DNA of 20,782 nucleotides from Palsa-513 sp050010595 (GTDB lineage: Bacteria; Actinomycetota; Thermoleophilia; Solirubrobacterales; Solirubrobacteraceae). Below the pieces are notes generated by a model that was not told the origin of the DNA, did no database searches, and worked only from the letters and a program-made list of their open reading frames with translations. Location of the stretch: assembly GCA_050010595.1 (NCBI GenBank), contig JBEKKS010000024.1:1-20782 (forward strand), read 5' to 3'. The stretch's first letter is position 1; every line of letters starts with the position of its first letter. The translations under genes were made by a program, and so were the position numbers. Shown here piece by piece: positions 13,489-20,782 of this stretch.

Positions 13489-16400
13489 ATGGCAGCGACC
13501 GAGTTCTCCCCATCCGTCCGAGATTGGTTCGAGAACGCCTTCGAGCGCCCGACGCCGGCCCAGGAGCAGGCGTGGCCGGCAATCGCAAGCGGCGCCAACG
13601 TCCTGATCTCCGCGCCGACCGGCTCCGGGAAGACGCTCGCCGCGTTTCTCTGGGCGCTCGACCGCTTCGTGCGCGAACCCCCAACCGAGCCGCGCACCCG
13701 GCTCATCTACGTCTCGCCGTTGAAGGCGCTGTCCTACGACATCGAGCGCAACCTGCGGACCCCCTTGCGCGGGCTCGGGTTGGACATCAAGGTAGCGATC
13801 CGGACCGGTGACACGCCCGCGCGCGAGCGCGCCGCGATGCTGCGGCGCGCGCCCGACATCCTGATCACGACGCCCGAGTCGCTCTACCTCATGCTGACCT
13901 CGCGCGCGCGGGAGATGCTGGCTGACGCCGAGGCGGTAATCATCGACGAGATCCACGCGGTCGCGGCGACGAAGCGCGGCGCTCACCTTGCTCTCACGCT
14001 CGAGCGGCTCGAAGCGCTGCGCGGCGGCGCGCCGCTGCAGCGGATCGGCCTCTCCGCGACCCAGCGCCCGCTGGAGGAGGTCGCGCGGTTCATGGTCGGC
14101 CCGACGCGCGGCGCGACGATCGTCGACGCGAGCGGACCGCGGGAGCTCGACCTCGAGATAACGGTGCCGGTCGAGTCGATGTCGGCCCCGGCGCCCCCGG
14201 ACGGGGCCGACCCGCTGGACCCGCTCCAGGGTGGGGAGTCGGTGGTCCGCTCGATCTGGCCCGCGATCTATCCGCGGCTGCTTGAGCTTGTCCGTGCGCA
14301 CCGCTCGACGATCGTGTTCGTCAACAGCCGGCGCGCTGCCGAGCGTCTCGCGCTGCGCCTGAACGAGCTCAACTCGGCCGAGCTCGGTGTCGGCGAGGAG
14401 CTCCCGGTCGCCGAGATCGCGCGCGCCCATCACGGCTCGCTCGCGCGCGAGGAGCGGACGACCGTTGAGGAGCTCCTGAAATCGGGCGAGCTGCCCTGCC
14501 TGGTTGCCACCTCATCGCTCGAGCTCGGCATCGACATGGGCGCGGTCGACCTCGTCATCCAGGTCGAGTCGCCGAAGTCGGTCGCCCGTGGCCTGCAGCG
14601 GATCGGGCGTGCGGGCCATGGCGTCGGCGAGGTCAGCAAGGGCCGGATCTTCCCCAAGTTCCGCGGCGACCTGCTCGAGTGCGCTGTGGTCGTCAGGCTG
14701 ATGCGGGAAGGGCGAATCGAGGAGACCGTCGTTCCGCGCAACGCGCTCGACGTGCTGGCCCAGCAGATCGTGGCGATCGCCGCGTCCGCCGAGACTGTTC
14801 CGGTTGACGAGCTGCATGCGCTCGTCACGCGGACCTACTCCTATAGCGAGCTCTCGCGTGAGCTGCTCGAGAACGTGCTCGACATGCTCGATGGCCGCTA
14901 CCCGTCGAGCGAGTTCGGCGAGCTGCGGGCACGGATCGCCTGGGACCGCGTGGGCGGCACGATCCGTGCTCGCAAGGGTTCGCAGAAGCTCGCGATCGTC
15001 AACGCCGGCACGATCCCCGATCGCGGCCTCTACCTCGTCACGCTCCCGGACGGACGCCGCGTCGGTGAGCTCGACGAGGAGATGGTCTACGAGGCGCGGC
15101 CGGGGCAGACCTTCCTGCTCGGCGCGACGGCGTGGCGGATCGAGGAGATCGGTCGCGACCGCGTCGTCGTGACGCCCGCGCCCGGCGCGAGCGGCGCCGT
15201 TCCCTTCTGGCACGGCGACGGGGTCGGTCGTCCACGCGAGCTCGGTGAGGCGATCGGCGCGTTCGCGCGTTGGGCTGTCGACCAACCGGCCGCGGTGCTC
15301 GAGCGCGAGTACGACCTCGACGAGCTGGCGGCCCGCAATCTGCTCGAGTTTCTCTGCGAGCAGCGCGCCGCGACGGGCGTGATGCCATCCGATCGCACGC
15401 TCGTCGTCGAGCGCTTCCGCGACGAGATCGGTGACTGGCGCCTGTGCCTGCTCTCGCCGTATGGCCGTCGCGTCCACGCGCCGTGGGCACTCGCGCTCAG
15501 CGCGCGCCTGCGCGAGCGCTTCGGGATCGAGGCGGACGCGATCGCTTCCGACGACGGGATCATCCTGCACCTGCCCGACACCGACGAGCCACCGGGCGCC
15601 GAGCTGCTCGTGCTCGAGCCCGGGGAGGCCGAAGAGCTCGTCGTCGCCGAGCTTGACTCCTCGGCGCTGTTCGGCGCCCGGTTCCGCGAGAACGCGGCGC
15701 GCGCACTGCTGATTCCACGCGCTTATCCGGGCAAGCGCACGCCGCTCTGGCAGCAGCGGCTCAAGTCGCAGACGCTGCTCGAGGTGGCACGGCGCTACCG
15801 CGATTTCCCGGTGATCCTCGAGACCTACAGGGAGTGCTTGCGCGACGTCCTCGACCTCGCCGGCCTGGAGAGCCTGCTGCGCGGGATTGCGACGCGCGAG
15901 ATCTCGCTCGTCGAGGTGGAGACGCCGACCGCCTCTCCGTTTGCCTCCGCGCTGCTGTTCGACTACGTCGCGACCTACATGTACGAGGGCGACGCTCCAA
16001 GCGCAGAGCGTCGCGCCGCAGCCCTCTCGCTGGATCGCGAGCTGCTGCGCGAGCTGCTCGGCCAGGAGGAGCTGCGCGAGTTGATCGACGCCGCTGCGCT
16101 CGAGAAGCTGGAGGCTGACCTGCAGCGGCGCAATCCCGAGCGCCAGGCGACCTCGCGCGACGAGCTTCACGACGTGCTCCGCTCGCTGGGCGCGCTTGCC
16201 GCGGAGGGCGTGCGCGATCGTGTTCTGGCGCCGCTCGACGGACTCGCAATGGCGCAGGAGCTCGTCCGCGAGCGCCGCGCCGTTCTGGTGCGGATCGCGC
16301 GCGAGCCGCACTACATAGCGGCGGAGGACGCCGGCCTCTATCGCGATGCGCTTGGCGTCGTCCCGCCGGCCGGCTTGCCGGCAGCGTTCCTCGAGCCGGT

Positions 16401-17913
16401 GCAGGACGCGCTGCGCGAGCTCGCGGCACGCCATGCGCGCACCCACGGGCCGTTCACGACCGCCGAGCTCAACGCACGCTACGGCGTCGATCTCGCAAGC
16501 GCGTTGCGCGAGCTCGAGGCGGGCGGGCGACTGCTGCGCGGCGAGCTGCGGCCGGCATCGCATCCACTGGCGCGGGCGGGTCAGCCGGAGTGGTGCGATC
16601 CCGAGGTCCTGCGCCGGCTGCGGCGCGCCTCGCTGGCGGTGCACCGGCGCGAGATCGAGCCGGCCGAGCGGCGCGCGCTCGCGGTCTTCCTGCCCTCCTG
16701 GCACGGCGTCGATCGCCATCCGTCGGCCGGCGCCGGAATCGAGCGACTGCGCGAGGTGCTCGTTCCGCTTCAGGGACTCGCGCTGCCGGCTGAGCTCTGG
16801 GAGCAGGCGGTCCTGCCGCGCAGGCTTGGCGCCTATTCGACGGCTTGGCTTGACCAGCTGTGCGCTGCCGGCGAGGTCGTTTGGGTCGGCGCCGGCGCGA
16901 TCGCGCGCCGCTCGGGGCGCGTCGCGCTCTACTTCCGCGATGACGCGGCGGCGATCGGGCCGCCGCTCCAGCCGGGCACGCGAGTCTCGGCTCCCGGTGA
17001 GCCGGAGCACGAGCTGATCCGCGCGTGCCTGCAAGAGTCGCCCTGCTTCTTCAGTGATCTTCTGGCGCAGATCGACGCCGCACCGCAGGCGCTACAGGAG
17101 GCGCTCTGGGATCTCGTCTGGGCCGGCGAGGTCACCAACGACGCCTGGGCCCCGCTGCGCGCGCCGCGCCTCTCGCTCGCGAGCGGCCGGTCGGCTGCGC
17201 GGTCGGGGCGGCGCTTTGCTCCCGCCCATCGTGCCGCGCGCGCCCAGACACGGGGGCCGCTGCAGGGTCGGTGGTCGCTGGCTGGAGGTCTCTTCGAGGC
17301 TGGCAACGATCCGCTCGCGCGGCGGCGCACACTCGCCGAGCTGCTGCTCGAGCGGCACGGAATCTTGACGCGTGAGTTGGTCCTCGCCGAGGGCGTCCCG
17401 GGCGGCTTCGCTGCGCTCTACGACTCGCTGACCCAGCTCGAGACGCTTGGCATCGCGCGGCGCGGTTACTTCATCGAGGGTCTCGGCGGCGCGCAGTTCG
17501 CGCTCCCCGGCGCCGTCGAGCGATTGCGCGCGCAACGCGAGCTCGACGCTGCGCCGCCGCTCGTGCTCGCTGCCTGCGATCCCGCGCAGCCATACGGCGC
17601 CGCCCTCCCCTGGCCGGGCGAGCCCGGCGAGCGCCGCCGAGCCCAGCGGGTTGCCGGCGCGTTCGTCGTCCTCGTCGCCGCCGAGCTCGCCTGCTACGTC
17701 GAGGCCGGCGGCCGCGGGATCCAGTCGTTCGTCGATGGCGAGCGCCTGCGCTGCGCGCTCACCGCGCTGGCGCAAGCGGTGCGCGCTGGACAGATCCGCA
17801 AGCTCGAGCCCGAGCGGATCGACGGTACACCCGTGCTTGGCGGGGAGCACGAGCAGCTCTTGATCGAGCTGGGCTTCCGCGCCGGCCCGCGTCGGCTCAG
17901 CTTGAGCGCGTAG
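13489..17913 (+). CDS. lhr: Lhr-family ATP-dependent 3'-5' DNA helicase, full length
   Basis: A 1474-residue superfamily-2 helicase, close to mycobacterial Lhr (about 1500). Helicase motifs are Walker A A-P-T-G-S-G-K-T (42-49), motif II D-E-I-H (153-156), motif III S-A-T (189-191), and motif VI Q-R-I-G-R-A-G-H (370-377). The Lhr core, including its winged helix, reaches about residue 850, and the long C-terminal region (to 1474) is the part that forms oligomers in other Lhr proteins. The family translocates on ssDNA and unwinds RNA:DNA hybrids; the E. coli C-terminal domain was reported to have uracil-glycosylase activity. Here it sits between udgB (9 nt upstream) and nei (12 nt downstream). 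Start is the ATG at 13489; a GTG directly before it is in frame. Confidence 0.95.
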   Translation: MAATEFSPSVRDWFENAFERPTPAQEQAWPAIASGANVLISAPTGSGKTLAAFLWALDRFVREPPTEPRTRLIYVSPLKALSYDIERNLRTPLRGLGLDIKVAIRTGDTPARERAAMLRRAPDILITTPESLYLMLTSRAREMLADAEAVIIDEIHAVAATKRGAHLALTLERLEALRGGAPLQRIGLSATQRPLEEVARFMVGPTRGATIVDASGPRELDLEITVPVESMSAPAPPDGADPLDPLQGGESVVRSIWPAIYPRLLELVRAHRSTIVFVNSRRAAERLALRLNELNSAELGVGEELPVAEIARAHHGSLAREERTTVEELLKSGELPCLVATSSLELGIDMGAVDLVIQVESPKSVARGLQRIGRAGHGVGEVSKGRIFPKFRGDLLECAVVVRLMREGRIEETVVPRNALDVLAQQIVAIAASAETVPVDELHALVTRTYSYSELSRELLENVLDMLDGRYPSSEFGELRARIAWDRVGGTIRARKGSQKLAIVNAGTIPDRGLYLVTLPDGRRVGELDEEMVYEARPGQTFLLGATAWRIEEIGRDRVVVTPAPGASGAVPFWHGDGVGRPRELGEAIGAFARWAVDQPAAVLEREYDLDELAARNLLEFLCEQRAATGVMPSDRTLVVERFRDEIGDWRLCLLSPYGRRVHAPWALALSARLRERFGIEADAIASDDGIILHLPDTDEPPGAELLVLEPGEAEELVVAELDSSALFGARFRENAARALLIPRAYPGKRTPLWQQRLKSQTLLEVARRYRDFPVILETYRECLRDVLDLAGLESLLRGIATREISLVEVETPTASPFASALLFDYVATYMYEGDAPSAERRAAALSLDRELLRELLGQEELRELIDAAALEKLEADLQRRNPERQATSRDELHDVLRSLGALAAEGVRDRVLAPLDGLAMAQELVRERRAVLVRIAREPHYIAAEDAGLYRDALGVVPPAGLPAAFLEPVQDALRELAARHARTHGPFTTAELNARYGVDLASALRELEAGGRLLRGELRPASHPLARAGQPEWCDPEVLRRLRRASLAVHRREIEPAERRALAVFLPSWHGVDRHPSAGAGIERLREVLVPLQGLALPAELWEQAVLPRRLGAYSTAWLDQLCAAGEVVWVGAGAIARRSGRVALYFRDDAAAIGPPLQPGTRVSAPGEPEHELIRACLQESPCFFSDLLAQIDAAPQALQEALWDLVWAGEVTNDAWAPLRAPRLSLASGRSAARSGRRFAPAHRAARAQTRGPLQGRWSLAGGLFEAGNDPLARRRTLAELLLERHGILTRELVLAEGVPGGFAALYDSLTQLETLGIARRGYFIEGLGGAQFALPGAVERLRAQRELDAAPPLVLAACDPAQPYGAALPWPGEPGERRRAQRVAGAFVVLVAAELACYVEAGGRGIQSFVDGERLRCALTALAQAVRAGQIRKLEPERIDGTPVLGGEHEQLLIELGFRAGPRRLSLSA

Positions 17914-17925
17914 GGACATTGCGCG

Positions 17926-18699
17926 ATGCCCGAGGGCGACACGATCCACAACGCCGCCAACCGCCTGCGGCCAGTGCTCGCCGGAGTGGTCCCGGATGCG
18001 ATCGAGACGCCACAGCGGCGCCATGCGCTCGACCGCTGGCCGGCGCGGCTCGCGGGCCGCGCTGTCGCGGCCGTCGATGCCCACGGCAAGCACCTCTTCC
18101 TGCGCTTCGATGGTGACCTGGTCATCCACTCGCACCTCGGTATGAGCGGATCGTGGCTCGTTGCCGGGACTCGCTCCCGCCCCGCGCGCTCCCCGCGCGC
18201 CTGGTTGGTGTTGCGCAGCGGCGGGCGCGAGGTGATCCAGCTCGGCGGCCCGACGCTCGAGCTGATGACGGCTCTGCGCGCTCGCACGGATCCGCGTCTC
18301 GCGCAGCTCGGCCCCGACATCCTCGGCGAGCAGTTTGACCCGGTGAGCGCGATGGCGCGGCTGCGCGCCGGCGACGCGCGACGCGCGGTCGGCGATGCGC
18401 TGCTCGATCAGCGCGCGCTCGCCGGGATCGGGAACATCTGGAAGTCGGAGAGCTGCTTTGCTGCGCGCGTCGATCCCTGGCGCCCGGTCGGCGACGTGTC
18501 GGACTCCGAGCTGCGCGAGCTCCTCGAATTCGCGCGCGACCGGATGGCCCAGTCAGCGCGCGACGGCTTCACCGCTCGCCCGCGGGCCGTCTACGGCCGC
18601 GTCCATCAGCCCTGTTCACGCTGCGGCGCCCCGATCGGTTCGCGCGGCCAGGGCGATCAAAACCGCGTCACGTACTGGTGCTCCGGATGCCAGAGCTGA
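17926..18699 (+). CDS. nei: Fpg/Nei-family DNA glycosylase/AP lyase (Nei2-like)
   Basis: A 257-residue bifunctional glycosylase that removes oxidised bases and cleaves abasic sites. The N-terminus M-P-E-G-D-T supplies the catalytic Pro2 and Glu3, and Lys55 in H-G-K-H-L-F matches the conserved beta-hairpin lysine. The helix-two-turn-helix is at about 158-175 (D-A-L-L-D-Q-R-A-L-A-G-I-G-N-I-W-K). The C-terminal zinc finger has Cys230, Cys233, Cys252 and Cys255 with Arg247 before it. The P-E-G-D-T start separates Nei from Fpg (P-E-L-P-E-V). It begins 12 nt after lhr; the same lhr-nei adjacency occurs in M. tuberculosis (Rv3296-Rv3297). The GDPD gene overlaps its end by 13 nt. Confidence 0.95.
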   Translation: MPEGDTIHNAANRLRPVLAGVVPDAIETPQRRHALDRWPARLAGRAVAAVDAHGKHLFLRFDGDLVIHSHLGMSGSWLVAGTRSRPARSPRAWLVLRSGGREVIQLGGPTLELMTALRARTDPRLAQLGPDILGEQFDPVSAMARLRAGDARRAVGDALLDQRALAGIGNIWKSESCFAARVDPWRPVGDVSDSELRELLEFARDRMAQSARDGFTARPRAVYGRVHQPCSRCGAPIGSRGQGDQNRVTYWCSGCQS

Positions 18700-19379
18700 T
18701 TCGCGTGGGTCACAAAGGCGCCGACGCGATCGTCGCCGGCAACACGCTGGCGAGCTTCGATGCCGCGCTCGCGGTGGGCGTCGACATGATCGAGCTCGAT
18801 GTGCTCGCCGAGCGCGCGGACGGCAGCGGCGAGCTCTACGTCGTTCACGACCACGCGGCGCTTGCCCGTCACGGTGCGCCGAGCCTCGAGGCGGCGCTCG
18901 CCCACCTCACGGCCGCCGAGTTCGACGATGTCCGGCTCCAGATCGACCTGAAGCGCCGCGGCTACGAGGAACAGGTCGTCGACGCGCTGGAAGCTGCGGG
19001 AGCGCTCGGGCGCAGCATGATCACCACCGCCGAATGGGCAAGCCTCGTGCGCGTGCGGGCTCGCGCTCCGGCACTGCGAATCGGCTGGACCGTCGGCGTG
19101 CCGCTCGCCGGCGTGCCGCTCGCCGGCCCGCTGACCGCGCACATGTTCCGCAGCGGCCTGGCGCGAACCGCTGCGAATCGCCTGCGTGATGGCGCGATCG
19201 ATGCGCTCATCCCGCAGTGGCCGCTGGTTACGCGGCGGCTCGTGCAGGCGGTGCACGGCGCCGGCGGCGAGATCTATGCCTGGACCGTCGACGATCCGCG
19301 AATGATCCGGCGCCTCGCGGAGCTCGGCGTGACGGGCGTCATCACCAACGATCCACGCCTCTTCGCACAGCTCAGCTGA
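18687..19379 (+). CDS. Glycerophosphodiester phosphodiesterase family protein
   Basis: A 230-residue GDPD-type TIM barrel. Catalytic and metal residues are His9 (in V-G-H-K-G), Asn19 (G-N-T-L-A-S-F), Glu36 and Asp38 (I-E-L-D-V), and His54 (V-V-H-D-H). The C-terminal strands read Y-A-W-T-V-D-D and G-V-I-T-N-D-P, which are typical. The family hydrolyses glycerophosphodiesters to glycerol-3-phosphate and an alcohol. There is no signal peptide, so it is cytoplasmic. The ATG at 18687 overlaps the nei end by 13 nt; a GTG at 18678 is in frame. Co-transcription with a repair operon may be positional only. The 3' end overlaps the converging secreted-protein gene by 8 nt. Contains a 15-bp tandem repeat at 19095-19124. 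Confidence 0.92.
   Translation: MPELIRVGHKGADAIVAGNTLASFDAALAVGVDMIELDVLAERADGSGELYVVHDHAALARHGAPSLEAALAHLTAAEFDDVRLQIDLKRRGYEEQVVDALEAAGALGRSMITTAEWASLVRVRARAPALRIGWTVGVPLAGVPLAGPLTAHMFRSGLARTAANRLRDGAIDALIPQWPLVTRRLVQAVHGAGGEIYAWTVDDPRMIRRLAELGVTGVITNDPRLFAQLS
19095..19124. repeat. 15-bp tandem repeat in the GDPD gene
   Basis: GGCGTGCCGCTCGCC occurs twice in tandem, identical, encoding G-V-P-L-A twice and keeping the frame. Two perfect copies suggest a recent slippage duplication; the unit lies in a barrel loop where five extra residues may be tolerated. Confidence 0.85.
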
Positions 19380-19860
19380 TGCTGCAGCGCGCCGCGCTGT
19401 AGCCGGGCGGGCTGGCTCCCGCGCTCGGCGCTCGGCCCGCGGTCGTAGCGCGCCGAACACGACGCACGATGACGTGACCGCGCCGCCACTCGAAGCTCAC
19501 GACCCCGCGCAGGACGGTACCGGCGGCGGTGCTCGACGCGAGGTTGAAGTCGCGGCCTGCCTGCCTGCTCGCATAGCGGGCCGAGCCGACGCTGACAAGC
19601 GCGGTGCCCCCGGGAATCGTCTGCCAGCGCTCCTGCGCGTTGCGGTACTGAAGCTCGAAGCTCATGAACATCTGCTCGCTGTCATTGCCGCCGCCGGGCA
19701 TCGATCCGCGCAACCCGACGACGTCCCCGCTTGCCGATGACCGGCAGGCGTCGACGGTCGCCCACAGCCGCGGCGAGGACGTAAGCGAGTGACGCGTCTG
19801 CGCGTTCGCGCTGGAGACCGTCGCGAGCAGGATCACGACGGCGATGATCGTGTGGCGCAC
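19372..19860 (-). CDS. Small secreted protein of unknown function
   Basis: A 162-residue protein with a clear Sec signal peptide, V-R-H-T-I-I-A-V-V-I-L-L-A-T-V-S-S-A-N-A ending A-N-A/Q, cleavage after about residue 20. The mature part has L-W-A-T-V-D-A-C, G-L-R-G-S-M-P-G-G-G and F-M-S-F-E-L-Q-Y, a beta-rich pattern seen in hypothetical proteins of Thermoleophilia as I recall; function unknown. The last 30 residues are basic then Ala/Gly/Pro-rich. I chose the GTG at 19860 because it gives a proper signal peptide; an ATG at 19899 would add 13 residues and overlap the Nudix start codon on the other strand. A TATTAT (minus strand, plus positions 19888-19893) could be its -10 box. The 3' end overlaps the GDPD gene by 8 nt. 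Confidence 0.72.
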   Translation of the reverse strand: MRHTIIAVVILLATVSSANAQTRHSLTSSPRLWATVDACRSSASGDVVGLRGSMPGGGNDSEQMFMSFELQYRNAQERWQTIPGGTALVSVGSARYASRQAGRDFNLASSTAAGTVLRGVVSFEWRRGHVIVRRVRRATTAGRAPSAGASPPGYSAARCSIS

Positions 19861-19897
19861 GAGGTCAAGATAGCGGCGCCCTGGCGATAATAGGTCC

Positions 19898-20353
19898 ATG
19901 TCACCCCGCGGCACGCCCTCACAGCGCACGCGCGGGGAGGAGCATTCGGCCGGCGGCGTGGTACTGAGGGGCGAGGAGGTTCTCGTCGTCGTGCCCAAGC
20001 GCCGAGCTGCGAACGGGTCGACTGTGCTCGGCCTACCCAAGGGCCACATCGACGGAGACGAGACCGCCGAGCAGGCTGCGCGCCGCGAGGTGCGCGAGGA
20101 GGGTGGCGTCGACGCTGAGCTCCTCGAGCCGCTCGGCGATGTCCACTACCGCTACAAGCGGGGCGGCCGGCTGGTCGACAAGTACGTCCGCTTCTTCCTC
20201 TTTCGCTACCTCTCCGGATCCCCGGAGGATCACGACCACGAGATCATCGAGGCCCGCTGGATGCCGCTCCCGGAGGCTCTTGCGAACCTCACCTATCCGG
20301 GCGAGCGCGAGATGGTCGGCGCCGCCCTATCCAAGACCGTCGCAGACCGATAG
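19898..20353 (+). CDS. Nudix hydrolase (diadenosine polyphosphate/MutT1-like)
   Basis: A 151-residue Nudix enzyme. The box at 49-71 is complete: Gly49, Glu55, Arg63, Glu64, Glu67, Glu68, Gly70, with Gly69 at the x position. L-P-K-G-H-I-D-G-D-E-T (46-56) is the form found in Ap4A hydrolases and in the N-terminal domain of mycobacterial MutT1; no phosphatase (RHG) domain is fused here. Likely substrates are dinucleoside polyphosphates or oxidised nucleotides. The ATG at 19898 has only AGGT close upstream. An ASCH-domain gene follows after 11 nt and is likely in the same transcript. Confidence 0.93.
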   Translation: MSPRGTPSQRTRGEEHSAGGVVLRGEEVLVVVPKRRAANGSTVLGLPKGHIDGDETAEQAARREVREEGGVDAELLEPLGDVHYRYKRGGRLVDKYVRFFLFRYLSGSPEDHDHEIIEARWMPLPEALANLTYPGEREMVGAALSKTVADR

Positions 20354-20364
20354 CCTGCGTCGCC

Positions 20365-20763
20365 GTGGAGGTTCTCAACTTCTATTCGACGGTCTTTGCC
20401 GATCAGATGAAGCGCGGTCGCAAGACCGCGACGATCAGGCTGGGCGACAAGTCGCACAAGTACCGCAAGAGCCAGATGGTCCTTTGCACGCTCGGCTACA
20501 AGCACTCGCCGCGCGAGCGGATCTTCGAGGCAGTCATCGATGAGGTGGTGGTGCTGCCGCTGCGCGAGCTCTCACCGCGCGACATCCAGCACGACAACCC
20601 CGAGTTTCGTCGCCACGAGGAGCTGATCAAGTTCCTCGAGCAGATCTACGGTCGCGACGTGTCGATGGAGGACGTCGTCACCGTCGTGCGCTTCTCGCAG
20701 ATCCTCGACAAGCCGGCTGGGATGAGCGAGATGGTCAAGGGGTACGGCGGGGCGCAGAACTAG
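20365..20763 (+). CDS. ASCH-domain (PUA-like) protein
   Basis: A 132-residue protein with the ASCH pattern: G-R-K-T-A-T-I-R-L-G-D (18-28), a K-S-Q-M-V-L-C strand, F-E-A-V-I-D-E-V-V, L-R-E-L-S-P-R-D-I, and a closing V-V-T-V-V-R-F-S-Q-I. ASCH domains resemble PUA folds and are thought to bind RNA or modified nucleosides; E. coli YqfB of this family hydrolyses N4-acetylcytidine. Which activity applies here cannot be read. It starts with GTG at 20365, without a clear ribosome site, 11 nt after the Nudix stop, so coupling with that gene is likely. A hairpin follows the stop codon directly. Confidence 0.8.
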   Translation: MEVLNFYSTVFADQMKRGRKTATIRLGDKSHKYRKSQMVLCTLGYKHSPRERIFEAVIDEVVVLPLRELSPRDIQHDNPEFRRHEELIKFLEQIYGRDVSMEDVVTVVRFSQILDKPAGMSEMVKGYGGAQN

Positions 20764-20782
20764 TCGCCGTTTCGACGGCGGC
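20763..20782 (+). terminator. UUCG-loop hairpin after the ASCH gene
   Basis: Eight-base-pair stem GTCGCCGT (20763-20770)/ACGGCGGC (20775-20782) with one G-U pair and a TTCG tetraloop, beginning on the last base of the stop codon. A stable GC hairpin in this place is a good terminator candidate; the window ends here, so a T-run cannot be checked. Confidence 0.6.

Noticed and set aside
12793..14433. 546-codon minus-strand open frame across udgB and the lhr start
   Set aside because: Antisense to two clear genes; composition is low-complexity and it shows no domain.
14512..17034. 840-codon open frame on the minus strand
   Set aside because: It lies wholly antisense to lhr, whose helicase motifs are intact. 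Its translation is Arg/Leu/Ala-rich with no recognisable motif, as expected of GC-rich antisense frames.

Overview
The window is chromosomal DNA from a high-GC actinobacterium. Dense gene packing, many GTG starts and several short overlaps fit this. A fused PafB-PafC (WYL) regulator, an lhr-nei pair and a Cys-containing secreted protein in a style common in the class suggest Thermoleophilia (Solirubrobacterales-like); that placement is inference from gene content. I see no tRNA, rRNA, CRISPR array, transposon or phage gene, and no gene-free stretch longer than 300 bases.

Layout. (1) 1-1583, minus: an ECF sigma factor followed by a 14-nt-overlapping membrane DUF4349 protein that runs off the left edge. 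(2) 1673-3816: a MarR regulator, a convergent two-domain ring-cleavage dioxygenase/glyoxalase-like gene, and a divergent PurN-like formyltransferase. The MarR and dioxygenase start regions share a near-identical inverted repeat (ACTTGCT-N2-CGCAAG), a probable operator. (3) 3948-6186: a crotonase with an altered active site, a class I methyltransferase, and a Nudix hydrolase translationally coupled to a 40-residue membrane microprotein ORF. (4) 6234-12335, plus: an OB-HD (YhaM-like) nuclease, PafBC, and an rmlA-rmlD-rmlB operon for dTDP-rhamnose without rmlC. (5) 12354-12782, minus: a lipoprotein whose 5' end overlaps the next gene head to head. (6) 12763-19379, plus: udgB-lhr-nei-GDPD, a tight base-repair operon. 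(7) 19372-20782: a secreted protein (minus), then a Nudix hydrolase, an ASCH-domain protein and a UUCG hairpin at the right edge.

The genes do not form one large novel system. The strongest themes are a local DNA-damage neighbourhood (PafBC regulator, family-5 uracil-DNA glycosylase, Lhr helicase, Nei glycosylase, Nudix hydrolases) and a small MarR/dioxygenase regulon with a readable operator. The most likely undescribed items are that operator, the Nudix-coupled microprotein and the udgB-lhr-nei linkage.
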